From Arthrobacter echini (lineage in GTDB: Bacteria > Actinomycetota > Actinomycetes > Actinomycetales > Micrococcaceae): a DNA stretch of 64,000 nucleotides. Positions 1-7,888 of the stretch are shown piece by piece. The position numbers and the translations under genes were made by a program. The notes below the pieces were generated by a model. That model was not told where the DNA came from and made no database searches. It saw only the letters and a program-made list of their open reading frames with translations. Where the stretch lies: contig NZ_SSWH01000004.1 of NCBI RefSeq assembly GCF_004803505.1, positions 62,001 through 126,000 of the forward strand. Reading direction: 5' to 3'. Each line of letters starts with the position of its first letter. Within the stretch, counting starts at the first letter, position 1.

Positions 1-206
1 CACCAGCGCACCGGGTGACCGGTGCGGCTCGGTAAACCCCACCCGGAGCAAGGCCAGACAGTGCGCGATCGAGGGCTGCCCGCCCGAGTGCACGGGTAGG
101 CCGCTGGAGGTCGTCGGTAACGGCGACCGTAGATGGATGGCCGCCACTCGCACGACGGCGACGTCGTGCGATGACAGAACCCGGCGTATCGGTCGGCCCA
201 TCCCAC
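1..206 (+). ncRNA. rnpB: RNase P RNA, 3' part (runs in from the left edge)
   Basis: This is the catalytic RNA of ribonuclease P, which removes 5' leaders from pre-tRNAs; only the 3' portion lies in the window. The diagnostic segments are the GGTAAACCCCACCCGGAGCA block at 31-50, AGATGGATGGCCGCC at 131-145 and the near-terminal ACAGAACCCGGCGTATCGG at 174-192. Between the last two lies a 9-bp hairpin (148-156 with 163-171), as expected for the 3' domain. The 3' end at about 206 is estimated from the usual distance after the last block. Any reading frame across this stretch is spurious. Confidence 0.92.
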
Positions 207-558
207 TGCCTGTGCCACGGCCCAGTCACCGCCCGACGACGGCACACCGTGCTCACCGTGCGAAGTCCCGGCGCGTCGTGCCCTCCCCGGCATCGTAGGG
301 GTGCCTACGCTGTGGGTACCGCCGCGGGTCTCACACGCTCGGCGCGACGGTACGAACGGGCCGGCCTGCTGCTGGGGACCTGGGGCCGGCCCGTTCACCA
401 CGACGGCGATCAGCAGAAGACCTATCGAAGGGGTGACCGCATGAGTCGATCCAGCAGTATCACCGGAGGGTCACCGATCGTCAAGAGCTGCGCACTTTCC
501 TGCGTGGACCGCGCCCATCCGGTCAGGCAGCCATTCCTGACGCGGTTAGAGTGATTCG
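207..558. other. Stretch without a confident gene
   Basis: No convincing intact gene lies between rnpB and the MFS gene. A 6-bp hairpin with a 4-base loop (CGTAGG 294-299, CCTACG 304-309) could be the rnpB terminator but lacks a T tract. A plus-strand reading around 300-440 contains ARRYERAGLL, which resembles the DNA-binding helix of MerR regulators; it may be a decayed MerR gene or chance. The MFS promoter occupies the right end. Confidence 0.4.
547..552 (+). promoter_or_regulatory. -10 box of the MFS gene, leaderless type
   Basis: TAGAGT ends 6 bases before the ATG at 559. This places transcription initiation at or next to the start codon and leaves no room for a Shine-Dalgarno sequence. 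No good -35 box is visible. Confidence 0.5.
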
Positions 559-1848
559 ATGGTTGCTGGGGGCATCAAAAAAAGTCTGTTCGTGCGCAAC
601 GCGAACTTCCGGGCATTGCTGGTCTCCAGTACCTCGGGTGTGCTCGGCAACGCCATCGCTGCGGTGGCGCTTCCGGTCATCGCCGCCGTCGAGCTCGACG
701 CCAGTAATTTCGCCGTAGCCGCGCTCGCAGGCATGACGTTCCTGCCGTGGCTGCTGTTCGGTCTGTTCATCGGTGTCTGGGTGGACCGGCTACCGCGCAA
801 GCCCGTGATGCTGACAGCCCTCACCGCACGCGTGATCGTCCTCTCGCTGCTTCCCCTGGGGTACTGGCTGGGGTTCCTCACCACACCCCTGCTCTTCGCG
901 GCGGCTTTCGCTGCCGGTGTCGCCTCGGCCTTCTTCCAGCTGGCGGACGCGGCACTCGTGCAGCAGGCGGTGACCCCGGACGAGCTGATGGAGGGCAACG
1001 GGCTCATCACCGGAGCCGGAGCCGCGGTGGATGCCGGAGGACGATCCGCGGCAGGATGGCTGACGGGTCTCGCCGGGGCGTCCAACACACTCGTCGTGCA
1101 GGTGGTGACGTCGATCGTCTCCCTGGTCGCCATCCACCGACTGCAGGTGAAGGAGGTCCTTCAGCCGCCCAGTGGGCATCACATCTGGCGGGAGATGATC
1201 GACGGACTGCGCTACACGTTCAGTACCGCACCCCTGCGAGCCCTTCTCTTCAATGCCGCTCTCTGGAATCTCGGAGGCAACATCGCGGCGTCACTGCTGG
1301 TGCTGCTGGTCCTTCGGACCCTTCAGGAGTCGGAGATCTGGCTGGGTCTGCTTCTGGCAGCGGCATCCGTGGGCGGCGCGGTCGGAGGGATCAGCGCCCA
1401 CGCGATGGGCGAGAGATTCGGATCCGGGCCGCTGTGGCGCTGGTCGATGGTGCCGGGAGTCCTCGGCTATGCCTCGCTGCTGATCCTCACACCGGGCTGG
1501 GGCATGCTCTGGGGCGTACTGGGCATGTTCGTCATGGGCTCGAGCGTCGCCTGGAACATCGTGGTCGGGTCGAGCTTCCGCCAGCGTGTGTGTCCCCCCG
1601 GCATGATGGGGCGGCTCGGTGCGGCGTCCAGGATGGTGAGCTGGGGAATGCTCGCACTGGCGAGCTTCGTGGCGGGTGTCCTCGCCGAGGTGATCGGTAT
1701 CCGTGAAGCCATTCTGGTCGGGGTCGTCATCGCCTGCTCGGCACCGCTGGTGGCATTGCTGGGTTCGTTGCGGGGCATCAGGCGGCTCGAGGATCTCGTC
1801 GAGGCGCCCGCTCCTGCCGGGCTGGACGCGACGCCCTCCCAGGGGTGA
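559..1848 (+). CDS. MFS transporter, probable drug or siderophore exporter
   Basis: This 429-residue integral membrane protein belongs to the major facilitator superfamily, most like the EntS/DHA3-type proton-driven efflux proteins. About 12 hydrophobic segments are visible, starting at residues 15-45. The loop after the second segment, GVWVDRLPRKPVM near residue 75, matches the MFS signature G-x-x-x-D-R-x-G-R-R. The last 20 residues form a hydrophilic cytoplasmic tail. The start is the ATG just after a -10 box, so the mRNA is probably leaderless. It faces the convergent def gene with only 27 bases between stops. The substrate cannot be read from sequence. Confidence 0.85.
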   Translation: MVAGGIKKSLFVRNANFRALLVSSTSGVLGNAIAAVALPVIAAVELDASNFAVAALAGMTFLPWLLFGLFIGVWVDRLPRKPVMLTALTARVIVLSLLPLGYWLGFLTTPLLFAAAFAAGVASAFFQLADAALVQQAVTPDELMEGNGLITGAGAAVDAGGRSAAGWLTGLAGASNTLVVQVVTSIVSLVAIHRLQVKEVLQPPSGHHIWREMIDGLRYTFSTAPLRALLFNAALWNLGGNIAASLLVLLVLRTLQESEIWLGLLLAAASVGGAVGGISAHAMGERFGSGPLWRWSMVPGVLGYASLLILTPGWGMLWGVLGMFVMGSSVAWNIVVGSSFRQRVCPPGMMGRLGAASRMVSWGMLALASFVAGVLAEVIGIREAILVGVVIACSAPLVALLGSLRGIRRLEDLVEAPAPAGLDATPSQG

Positions 1849-1875
1849 GGGCCCGCGGTGAGGACATGCGCCCGG

Positions 1876-2448
1876 TCAGTGGCCGAACGGGTCGGGATCG
1901 ACACCGGGCAGCCACGTGAGTCCGGGCACGCCCCACCCGTTGTTCCGGATGGTCCTGCGTGCCTTGCGCTGGTAACGGCTGGTGAGCCGGTCGACGAAGA
2001 GCTTGCCGTCGAGGTGGTCGTACTCGTGCTGCATGCACCGCGCGAACCAGTCGGTGGCTTCGAACTCCAGCGGAGCGCCGTCGCCGTCGAAGCCTGACAC
2101 GCGGGCCCACGACGCACGTGTGAGCGGGAACGACTCACCGGGGACGGAGAGGCACCCCTCCGACTCGTCGTCGGGATCGGGCTCCGAGCCCGGGATCTTG
2201 GAGGTCACGATCGTCGGGTTCACCAGGACGCCGCGCGCCGGGACGTCGTCGTCGTTCTCCATCCCGTATACGAAGACCCGCAGTCCGACGCCGATCTGCG
2301 GCGCGGCGAGCCCCACGCCGTTCGCCGCGTCCATCGTCTCGAACATGTCCTCGACGAGCGTGCGCAGCCCGGCGTCGAAGCTCTCCACGGTCCGGGCACG
2401 CCGGTGGAGGACGGGTTCTCCGGCGATGGTGATGGGATGTACTGCCAC
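1876..2448 (-). CDS. def: Peptide deformylase
   Basis: The enzyme removes the N-formyl group from nascent proteins using a bound Fe2+ or Zn2+. All three family motifs are intact in this 190-residue protein: GVGLAAPQIG at residues 44-53, EGCLSVPG at 97-104 with the metal-binding Cys, and QHEYDHLDG near 140-148 with both metal-binding His and the catalytic Glu. The start is a GTG 6 bases after the stop of the upstream acyl-CoA dehydrogenase, so the two are probably cotranscribed. The length is typical for actinobacterial Def. Confidence 0.96.
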   Translation of the reverse strand: MAVHPITIAGEPVLHRRARTVESFDAGLRTLVEDMFETMDAANGVGLAAPQIGVGLRVFVYGMENDDDVPARGVLVNPTIVTSKIPGSEPDPDDESEGCLSVPGESFPLTRASWARVSGFDGDGAPLEFEATDWFARCMQHEYDHLDGKLFVDRLTSRYQRKARRTIRNNGWGVPGLTWLPGVDPDPFGH

Positions 2449-2454
2449 GGAGGA

Positions 2455-3627
2455 CTACCTGTTCTGCGCGGGGCGGTCCGCGATCGACCGTCCGATGGAC
2501 TCGCGCATGATCTCGCTGGTGCCACCGAAGATGGTCAGCAAACGGGCGGCCAGGAACGCCTGCGAGACCGGGTACTCGAGGATGTACCCGTACCCGCCGT
2601 GCAGCTGCAGGCAGCGATCCGTGATCGACTTCGCCCGCTCGCTCGCCCAGAGCTTGGCCTGCGCAGCGGCCTCTCCGGTGAGCGACCCGGCGTTGAATGC
2701 CAGGACGCACCGGTCCACGAAGGTCTCGGTGACCTCGAGTTCGGTGAGGATGTCCGCGAGGACGTGCCGCGTGTTCTGGAAGTCCAGCACCCGCTCGCCG
2801 AAGGCGCTCCGCTCGGTGACGTAACGGAGCGTCTGCGCATAGGTGGCCCGTGCCAGCGCGGCGGCAGCGACGGCGATACCGAGGCGGCCCTGCGGGATCT
2901 GCTCAAGGCTGTACCGCAGGCCCTGACCCACTTCTCCGACGAGATCGGCGCCGGGGACCCGCACGTTGTCGAAGAACAGCTCAGCGGTGTCGGAGGCGCG
3001 CAGGCCCATCTTGTCCAGCTGCCTGCCGGGCGTGTAGCCCTCGCCCTTCCGCACCATGAACAGCGAGAAGGCGTCACTGGACCCGCGACCCGAGCTTCCG
3101 TCCGTGCGGGCGAGCACGAGGGAAGCGTCCCCGCTGATCCCGTTGCCGATGAAGACCTTCTGGCCCGTGATCAGCCAGTCGTCGCCGTCGCGCACCGCCC
3201 TGGTCCGGATGCCGCGCAGGTCGCTGCCGGCCCCGGGCTCCGTCCAGGCGCAGGAGGTGACGATCTCGCCGGAGACCATCCCCGGGAGCCAGCGCTCCTT
3301 GAGGTCCTGCGAGCCATGGGCCAGCAGGTGCGGCAGGACGAGGTCGTCGTGCAGGTGGAAGGCGAGGCCGACCGCGAGGTGGTTGCTCCGTGCGAACTCC
3401 TCGTCCAGTACGGTCCGGAACCGGTAGTCGGGCATTCCGGCGCCGCCGAACTCCTCCGGAACCGCCAGACCGAGCAGGCCCTGCTCGCCGGCGGCGGTCC
3501 AGACCGAGCGATCGATCATGTGCTCGCGGTCCCACTGCGCGTAGTGGGGGGCGACGGCGCGTTCGTTGAACTCGCGGGCTACGTCGCGGAAAAGCTCGTG
3601 ATCCTCTTCGAACACTGTGCGTTCCAT
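2455..3627 (-). CDS. Acyl-CoA dehydrogenase
   Basis: This FAD enzyme introduces the alpha,beta double bond in acyl-CoA, the first step of beta-oxidation; chain-length preference is unknown. The 390-residue protein shows the three ACAD domains: an N-terminal helical part (ERTVFEEDHELFRD), the middle beta domain with CAWTEPGAGSDL and WLITGQKVFIGNG, and the C-terminal helical domain with LHGGYGYILEYPVSQAF and the final GGTSEIMRESIGR. I chose the ATG at 3627 because homologues begin there; the frame stays open upstream but reads unlike protein. It lies 6 bases ahead of def on the same strand. The fadBA-type genes of the pathway are 50 kb away. Confidence 0.92.
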   Translation of the reverse strand: MERTVFEEDHELFRDVAREFNERAVAPHYAQWDREHMIDRSVWTAAGEQGLLGLAVPEEFGGAGMPDYRFRTVLDEEFARSNHLAVGLAFHLHDDLVLPHLLAHGSQDLKERWLPGMVSGEIVTSCAWTEPGAGSDLRGIRTRAVRDGDDWLITGQKVFIGNGISGDASLVLARTDGSSGRGSSDAFSLFMVRKGEGYTPGRQLDKMGLRASDTAELFFDNVRVPGADLVGEVGQGLRYSLEQIPQGRLGIAVAAAALARATYAQTLRYVTERSAFGERVLDFQNTRHVLADILTELEVTETFVDRCVLAFNAGSLTGEAAAQAKLWASERAKSITDRCLQLHGGYGYILEYPVSQAFLAARLLTIFGGTSEIMRESIGRSIADRPAQNR

Positions 3628-3715
3628 GGAAGTGGTCCTTCGGTGCTGTCGGCCGGAGGAGGCGATCGACCGGCGTCGCCGTCGTCCCGGGCTTCGGATT
3701 GCTGGAGCCGGAAAT

Positions 3716-3754
3716 GCGGATGCCGTCCCGGAGTCTTTCCGGGACGGCATCCGC
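3716..3754 (-). terminator. Hairpin terminator after tRNA-His
   Basis: A 16-bp perfect inverted repeat (3716-3731 with 3739-3754) encloses a 7-base loop. It sits just downstream of the tRNA-His gene and ahead of the acyl-CoA dehydrogenase, so it probably separates the two transcripts. Confidence 0.85.
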
Positions 3755-3780
3755 TGCCAGGAGATCTCCTGACATCCGAG

Positions 3781-3854
3781 GGTGAGTAACGGGGGTTGAA
3801 CCCGCGACCTCCTGGACCACAACCAGGCGCTCTGCCAACTGAGCTATACCCACC
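3781..3854 (-). tRNA. tRNA-His (GTG)
   Basis: A complete cloverleaf is visible. The anticodon arm CCTGG-TTGTGGT-CCAGG carries GTG for histidine. The acceptor stem pairs with one G-T wobble, and the extra 5' G (G-1) opposite C73, the identity mark of tRNA-His, is encoded at 3854/3781. The 3' CCA is not encoded. Confidence 0.96.
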
Positions 3855-3920
3855 AGGTGTCTTCGCCGGTTCGGCCGATGAGGTTCACGGACGCGATGTC
3901 GACGAAAGGCAGCGGTCACA

Positions 3921-3926
3921 AGTCTA
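3921..3926 (-). promoter_or_regulatory. -10 box for tRNA-His
   Basis: TAGACT on the minus strand lies about 67 bases before the tRNA 5' end. The same hexamer precedes tRNA-Pro at 18068. The -35 region is poor. Confidence 0.4.
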
Positions 3927-3986
3927 CACACTCCCGGGAGTGATCCGGACCGTCACCCGGAAGAGCCGCCGGGAGGCTCGGCGTTC

Positions 3987-4589
3987 TCAGGGAGCGATGG
4001 CGTCGGCTATGGCCTTGCTCGCTGCCGAGTCCGGTCCCGGCGAGGCGACGAAGACGGCCTGACGGTAGTACCGCAGTTCCCTGATGGAATCCTCGATGTC
4101 CCCGAGGGCGCGGTGCCCGCCGGTCTTGGCCGGCGACTGGAAGTAGGCGCGGACGTACCAGCGGCGGGCGAGCTCCTTGATGGTCGAGACGTCGATCACG
4201 CGATAGTGCAGGTGGTCGACGACGGCCGGCATGTCGCGGACGAGGAACGTCCGGTCGGTGCCGATCGAGTTGCCTGCGAGTTGTGCCTTGCGCGGCTCCG
4301 GGACCCGCTCGCGAATGTACTCGAGCACCCTGGCCTCGGCGTCGGCCATGGTGAGCCCGCCGTCGAGTTCCTCGAGCAGGCCCGACGTCGTGTGCATGTC
4401 ACGGACGAAGTCGCCCATCTGGGCGAGGGCTTCGGCGGCCGGCTTGATCACCACGTCCAGTCCGTCGTCGATGGTGTTCAGCTCGGCATCCGTCACGACG
4501 ACGGCGACCTCGATCAGGGCGTCGCGGTCGAGGTCGAGTCCGGTCATCTCGCAGTCGATCCAGACGATGCGTTCATTCGATATCGGCAT
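3987..4589 (-). CDS. orn: Oligoribonuclease
   Basis: This 3'-5' exoribonuclease degrades 2-5-nt RNA ends and c-di-nucleotide products to mononucleotides. The 200-residue protein keeps the DEDDh catalytic set: WIDCEMTGLD near the N-terminus (Asp, Glu), YRVIDVSTIKEL (Asp), and HRALGDIEDSIREL (His plus Asp). The ATG at 4589 was chosen because MPISNERIVWIDCEMTG matches the family N-terminus; the longer upstream reading is not protein-like. It is transcribed away from mptB and towards tRNA-His. Confidence 0.96.
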   Translation of the reverse strand: MPISNERIVWIDCEMTGLDLDRDALIEVAVVVTDAELNTIDDGLDVVIKPAAEALAQMGDFVRDMHTTSGLLEELDGGLTMADAEARVLEYIRERVPEPRKAQLAGNSIGTDRTFLVRDMPAVVDHLHYRVIDVSTIKELARRWYVRAYFQSPAKTGGHRALGDIEDSIRELRYYRQAVFVASPGPDSAASKAIADAIAP

Positions 4590-4678
4590 CCGACCAATGT
4601 ACCGCCCGGTGCTTCGGCGCCGACGACATCCCCAGGGCAGGACGAGGCAGCCGCGACAGTCCGCGCGGGCTCCGGTGC

Positions 4679-4684
4679 TAATAT
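4679..4684 (+). promoter_or_regulatory. Candidate -10 box upstream of mptB
   Basis: TAATAT stands out in a GC-rich spacer between the divergent orn and mptB genes, about 160 bases before the mptB start. No clear -35 box matches it. Confidence 0.3.
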
Positions 4685-4844
4685 TCCTACAGCCCATCCG
4701 GAAGCGCGCGCTGACCCGAATGTGCTGCGCCTGTCGTCGGCAGGAGTGCCGCCGAAGACCGGCCCGGGCGGAAGATTCTCCAGCCTTTGTCGTGACACGG
4801 GAGCTCAGCGCCACCTCGAGCCTGCCGACGATTGGACCTTCCCT

Positions 4845-6365
4845 ATGCCCGCCCATGTGCCGCGCGTCGACACCGCGCCACCTGCGGGTCGGAATCGGCC
4901 GAACATCGCGATAGTGCAGGGCTTCATCGGGTCGCTGATGATGTGGCTGGGATCGCTCGGGGTCGGCTGGCTCTCACAGGCATCGGTCGAGCTCAGACGC
5001 AATCCCATCATCATCGCGCTCCGTTTCGAGCCGGTGGGTGCGGTGATCTCGGTCCTCCTCCTCGCACTGGGCGGGATGCTGCTCGTCCGGGCGTGGCTGC
5101 GACTGGGCCAGCGGCTCAACGGCTGGTCCGAGGACGCGCGCCCGTACGTCCTGAAGGCGATCATCGCGTGGGCGGTTCCACTCGCTGCTGCGCTGCCACT
5201 CTTCAGTCGCGATGTGTTCGCCTACATCGTGCAGGGACAGGTGATGGTGGCCGGCCTGAATCCCTATGTCGACGGCTATTCGCAGATCTCCAACTACCAG
5301 CAGATCGGGGCCGACGAGCTCTGGGCGCAGAGCCCCACGCCCTACGGACCGGTGTTCCTGTGGATCGAGGAGGGAATCGTCCGTCTCACGGGTGGGAATC
5401 CGGACACCTCGATCATCCTCTTCCGGATCATCGCCCTCATCGGCGTCGCCCTGTGCGTCTGGGTGGTGCCCAGACTCGCCGAGCTCCACTCCGTGAACCC
5501 GACACGGGCCCTCTGGCTGACGGCGGCGAATCCGCTGCTGCTGATCAACTTCGTGGCCTCCGTCCACAACGATTCCCTGATGATCGGTCTGGCGCTCGCG
5601 GGACTGTATCTCGCGGCGAGAAGGCGTCCCGTCGTGGGCATCCTCCTGATCACCCTGTCCGTCGGTATCAAACCGATCACGCTGATCTTCCTGCCCTTCG
5701 TGGGTCTGCTGTGGGCCGGGAGGGGAGCGTCGTGGCCCAGGCGCTTCCTCTACTGGTTCGTCACTGCAGCCATCAGCCTGGGCATCCTGTGGATCATGGG
5801 ACTGATCAACACCTTCGGCTTCGGCTGGGTAGGGGCACTGAGCACGCCGGGAAGCGTGTGGATCTGGTATGCGCCCGTCGGGTTCATCGGCATGGTCGTC
5901 GCAGTGCTGGGCAATGCACTCGGCCTTCCCGGGTGGGACCTGGCCGACGTCGTCCACACAATGGCACGGGTGCTCTCGCTGGTGGTGATCGCCTACGAGG
6001 TCCTCCGCGGTGACCACAGCCACATGGTGCGTCGGCTGGCGATCGCCTTCGCGGCGATCGTGCTGCTGGCACCCATGATCCAGTCCTGGTACGTGGTCTG
6101 GCTCATACCGCTGTTCGCGGTCACCGGGATCCGCGACGACTGGCAGGTGAAGTCGCTGTACCTCGTCGTGGCGTTCTTCATGGTCTACGCGATCACCGAT
6201 CAGCTCGACATCTTCCCCTACTTCGGGTTCAGTCTGCTGATGGCCCGGGTGATGGCCGCCGTCGTCGCCCTCGCCTTCGGGATGTACCTCGTGTTCTTCG
6301 ACCGCAGTACCAGGGTGCTCTTCCGCAGGCGCTACACCCCGCCGGCACCCGGGCACCTCCACTGA
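4845..6365 (+). CDS. mptB: Polyprenol-phosphomannose-dependent alpha-1,6-mannosyltransferase (MptB type)
   Basis: This GT-C membrane glycosyltransferase uses polyprenyl-phosphate-mannose to extend the alpha-1,6-mannan core of lipomannan at the outer face of the membrane. The 506-residue protein has about a dozen hydrophobic segments. The family motif LFSRDVFAYIVQGQVM at roughly residues 120-135 carries the catalytic-type Asp and is followed by GLNPYVDGY. I start at the ATG at 4845, since MPAHVPRVDTAPP leads directly into the first membrane segment and the upstream reading overlaps orn. The family is characterised in mycobacteria and corynebacteria; the exact polymer here is inferred. Confidence 0.85.
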   Translation: MPAHVPRVDTAPPAGRNRPNIAIVQGFIGSLMMWLGSLGVGWLSQASVELRRNPIIIALRFEPVGAVISVLLLALGGMLLVRAWLRLGQRLNGWSEDARPYVLKAIIAWAVPLAAALPLFSRDVFAYIVQGQVMVAGLNPYVDGYSQISNYQQIGADELWAQSPTPYGPVFLWIEEGIVRLTGGNPDTSIILFRIIALIGVALCVWVVPRLAELHSVNPTRALWLTAANPLLLINFVASVHNDSLMIGLALAGLYLAARRRPVVGILLITLSVGIKPITLIFLPFVGLLWAGRGASWPRRFLYWFVTAAISLGILWIMGLINTFGFGWVGALSTPGSVWIWYAPVGFIGMVVAVLGNALGLPGWDLADVVHTMARVLSLVVIAYEVLRGDHSHMVRRLAIAFAAIVLLAPMIQSWYVVWLIPLFAVTGIRDDWQVKSLYLVVAFFMVYAITDQLDIFPYFGFSLLMARVMAAVVALAFGMYLVFFDRSTRVLFRRRYTPPAPGHLH

Positions 6366-6446
6366 TCCGCAGGATGCACCCGGGCAGGCAGCGTCACACT
6401 GCATGCCTACCGTGCAGGTCCGTCACCGAACGGCAATACTGGGCAG

Positions 6447-6896
6447 ATGACCGAATCAGGGATCGAGACGTATCACGGTGAATTCGAGATCACTGCCTGG
6501 GACGCAGCGGCCTACTCGGAGCCCGGCAGCCATGACGAGCTGTCCCGGGTCAGCGCCGCGAAGGTCTTCGAGGGGGATATCCGCGGTACGAGCACGGCCG
6601 AACTCCTCATGGCGGGCAACGCCGTGGGCGCAGGGTACGTCGCGTCCGAGCACTTCGACGGGGCGGTCGGAGAGCGCCGTGGTGCGATGACGGTGCAGCA
6701 CTGGGGTGTGGCCGAGGGCGTCGATGCGGCGAGTTCCGGGCACATCATCCCGGGCTCGGGCACGGGGGAGCTGCGCGGTATCTCCGGCCGTGCCATCTAC
6801 ACGCAGGATCCGGACGGGCAGCATCGCCTCGAACTCCGCGTGAGCTTCGCCGATGACCCGCCGGGCGTCGACGCGGATGCCGACCCCGACGTGTAG
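6447..6896 (+). CDS. DUF3224 family protein
   Basis: This 149-residue soluble protein is of the DUF3224 family, whose fold is expected to be a small beta-barrel. Family-like features are the opening GEFEITAWDAAAY, the alternating beta pattern through FDGAVGERRGAMTVQHWG, the Gly-rich IIPGSGTGELRGISG and the terminal HRLELRVSF. No catalytic residues are established for the family, so no function is assigned. The start ATG lies close behind AATACT (6435-6440), suggesting a leaderless or nearly leaderless transcript. Confidence 0.75.
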   Translation: MTESGIETYHGEFEITAWDAAAYSEPGSHDELSRVSAAKVFEGDIRGTSTAELLMAGNAVGAGYVASEHFDGAVGERRGAMTVQHWGVAEGVDAASSGHIIPGSGTGELRGISGRAIYTQDPDGQHRLELRVSFADDPPGVDADADPDV

Positions 6897-6952
6897 CCCC
6901 GCCCTGGCATCCGACGCACCGCTGAATCCGCCCATAGTAAAGTGGGTGTACT

Positions 6953-7028
6953 GCCTCCGTAGCTCAGGGGATAGAGCAGGGGCCTTCTAATCCTCTGGTC
7001 GCAGGTTCGAATCCTGCCGGGGGCACCA
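6953..7028 (+). tRNA. tRNA-Arg (TCT)
   Basis: The 76-base cloverleaf starts GCCTCCG and pairs with CGGGGGC in the acceptor stem (one wobble). The anticodon loop CTTCTAA gives TCT for Arg. The 3' CCA is encoded, unlike the other three tRNAs here. The innermost anticodon-stem pair is a C-T mismatch. Confidence 0.96.
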
Positions 7029-7034
7029 CTGCAA

Positions 7035-7074
7035 GGGCCCCCTGACCCGCATCACCGCGGATCAGGGGGTCCTT
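7035..7074 (+). terminator. Terminator after tRNA-Arg
   Basis: A 16-bp stem with two wobble positions (7035-7050 with 7057-7072) and a 6-base loop is followed by TTT, immediately downstream of the tRNA. Confidence 0.85.
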
Positions 7075-7194
7075 TCCCGTTCTGGCATGACGTTGTCAAC
7101 ATAGGCCAGCGACCACTCCCACGTCGTAGCGGTACCTCGGAGACTGAGTCCGGGGCGGCACGCGCCGCACTCCTGAGCGAGGGAAGGACCGACC

Positions 7195-7794
7195 ATGACC
7201 GACATCATCACCGTACGGGGCTACGTAGCGACGGAGGTACGCCTCGCCGTCGCCCACAGTGGCCTGCCGATCTCGAGCTTCCGGATGTGTTCCACCGAGC
7301 GCCGTTTCGACAAGGAGGCGAACGGGTGGGTGGACGGCACCACCAACTGGTACTCGGTCTCCATGTTCCGGCAGCTCGCGACGAACGCCGGAGCCAGCAT
7401 CAAGAAGGGCGACAGGGTGATCGCCACCGGACGGCTCCGCATCCGCCCCTGGACCACCGCCGACGGCCGCACGGGAACCTCCGTGGAGATCGATGCAGAC
7501 ACCGTCGGGCATGATCTGATGTGGGGTACGGCGAACTTCAGGAGGAACTCAGCGGATCGTGCACAGGGGCAGAGCGGAAGCCCGGAATCGTCGGCAGACG
7601 GGAGCGGCGAGCACGACCTTCCGGAAGGGGTCGATCCGGGGACCGGGGAGGTCTACGACGGCGTGTTCGGCAGTGCTCGCGATGAAGGTGCTGCCGACGG
7701 TGCGGCCGGCGCCGTGTCCACGCACGGACCGGACACGGAAGAGCACGACGGCGGGAACCACGACGCGCTGCACGCCGGGGCGGTTCCGTTCTGA
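7195..7794 (+). CDS. Single-stranded DNA-binding protein paralogue (SsbB-like)
   Basis: This 199-residue protein has an N-terminal OB fold at about residues 1-115: ITVRGYVATEVRL, the central NWYSVSMFRQLA strand with its aromatic residues, and KKGDRVIATGRLRIRPW match the SSB family. The C-terminal third is acidic, Gly-rich and low in complexity. It does not end in the D-D-I/V-P-F tip used by replicative SSB to recruit partners; it ends GAVPF. It therefore looks like the secondary SSB that actinobacteria keep beside ettA, not the main replication protein. The SD GAGGGAAGGA precedes the ATG. Confidence 0.85.
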   Translation: MTDIITVRGYVATEVRLAVAHSGLPISSFRMCSTERRFDKEANGWVDGTTNWYSVSMFRQLATNAGASIKKGDRVIATGRLRIRPWTTADGRTGTSVEIDADTVGHDLMWGTANFRRNSADRAQGQSGSPESSADGSGEHDLPEGVDPGTGEVYDGVFGSARDEGAADGAAGAVSTHGPDTEEHDGGNHDALHAGAVPF

Positions 7795-7875
7795 CCTGCG
7801 TTCCGCCGCGCCCCCTGCCCGTACCGTGGAACCGCACGCGTCCGGGGTGAATGGGAGAACCGGGTGGTCTACCAC

Positions 7876-7881
7876 TAGCCT
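7876..7881 (+). promoter_or_regulatory. -10 box of ettA, leaderless type
   Basis: TAGCCT ends 7 bases before the ettA ATG at 7889, so the transcript probably begins at or near the start codon. Confidence 0.45.
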
Positions 7882-7888
7882 TGAGGAC

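Noticed and set aside
171-554. A 127-codon plus-strand frame beside rnpB taken as an intact gene
   Set aside because: Its start lies inside the RNase P RNA and only a short part looks protein-like; at most it contains a MerR relic.
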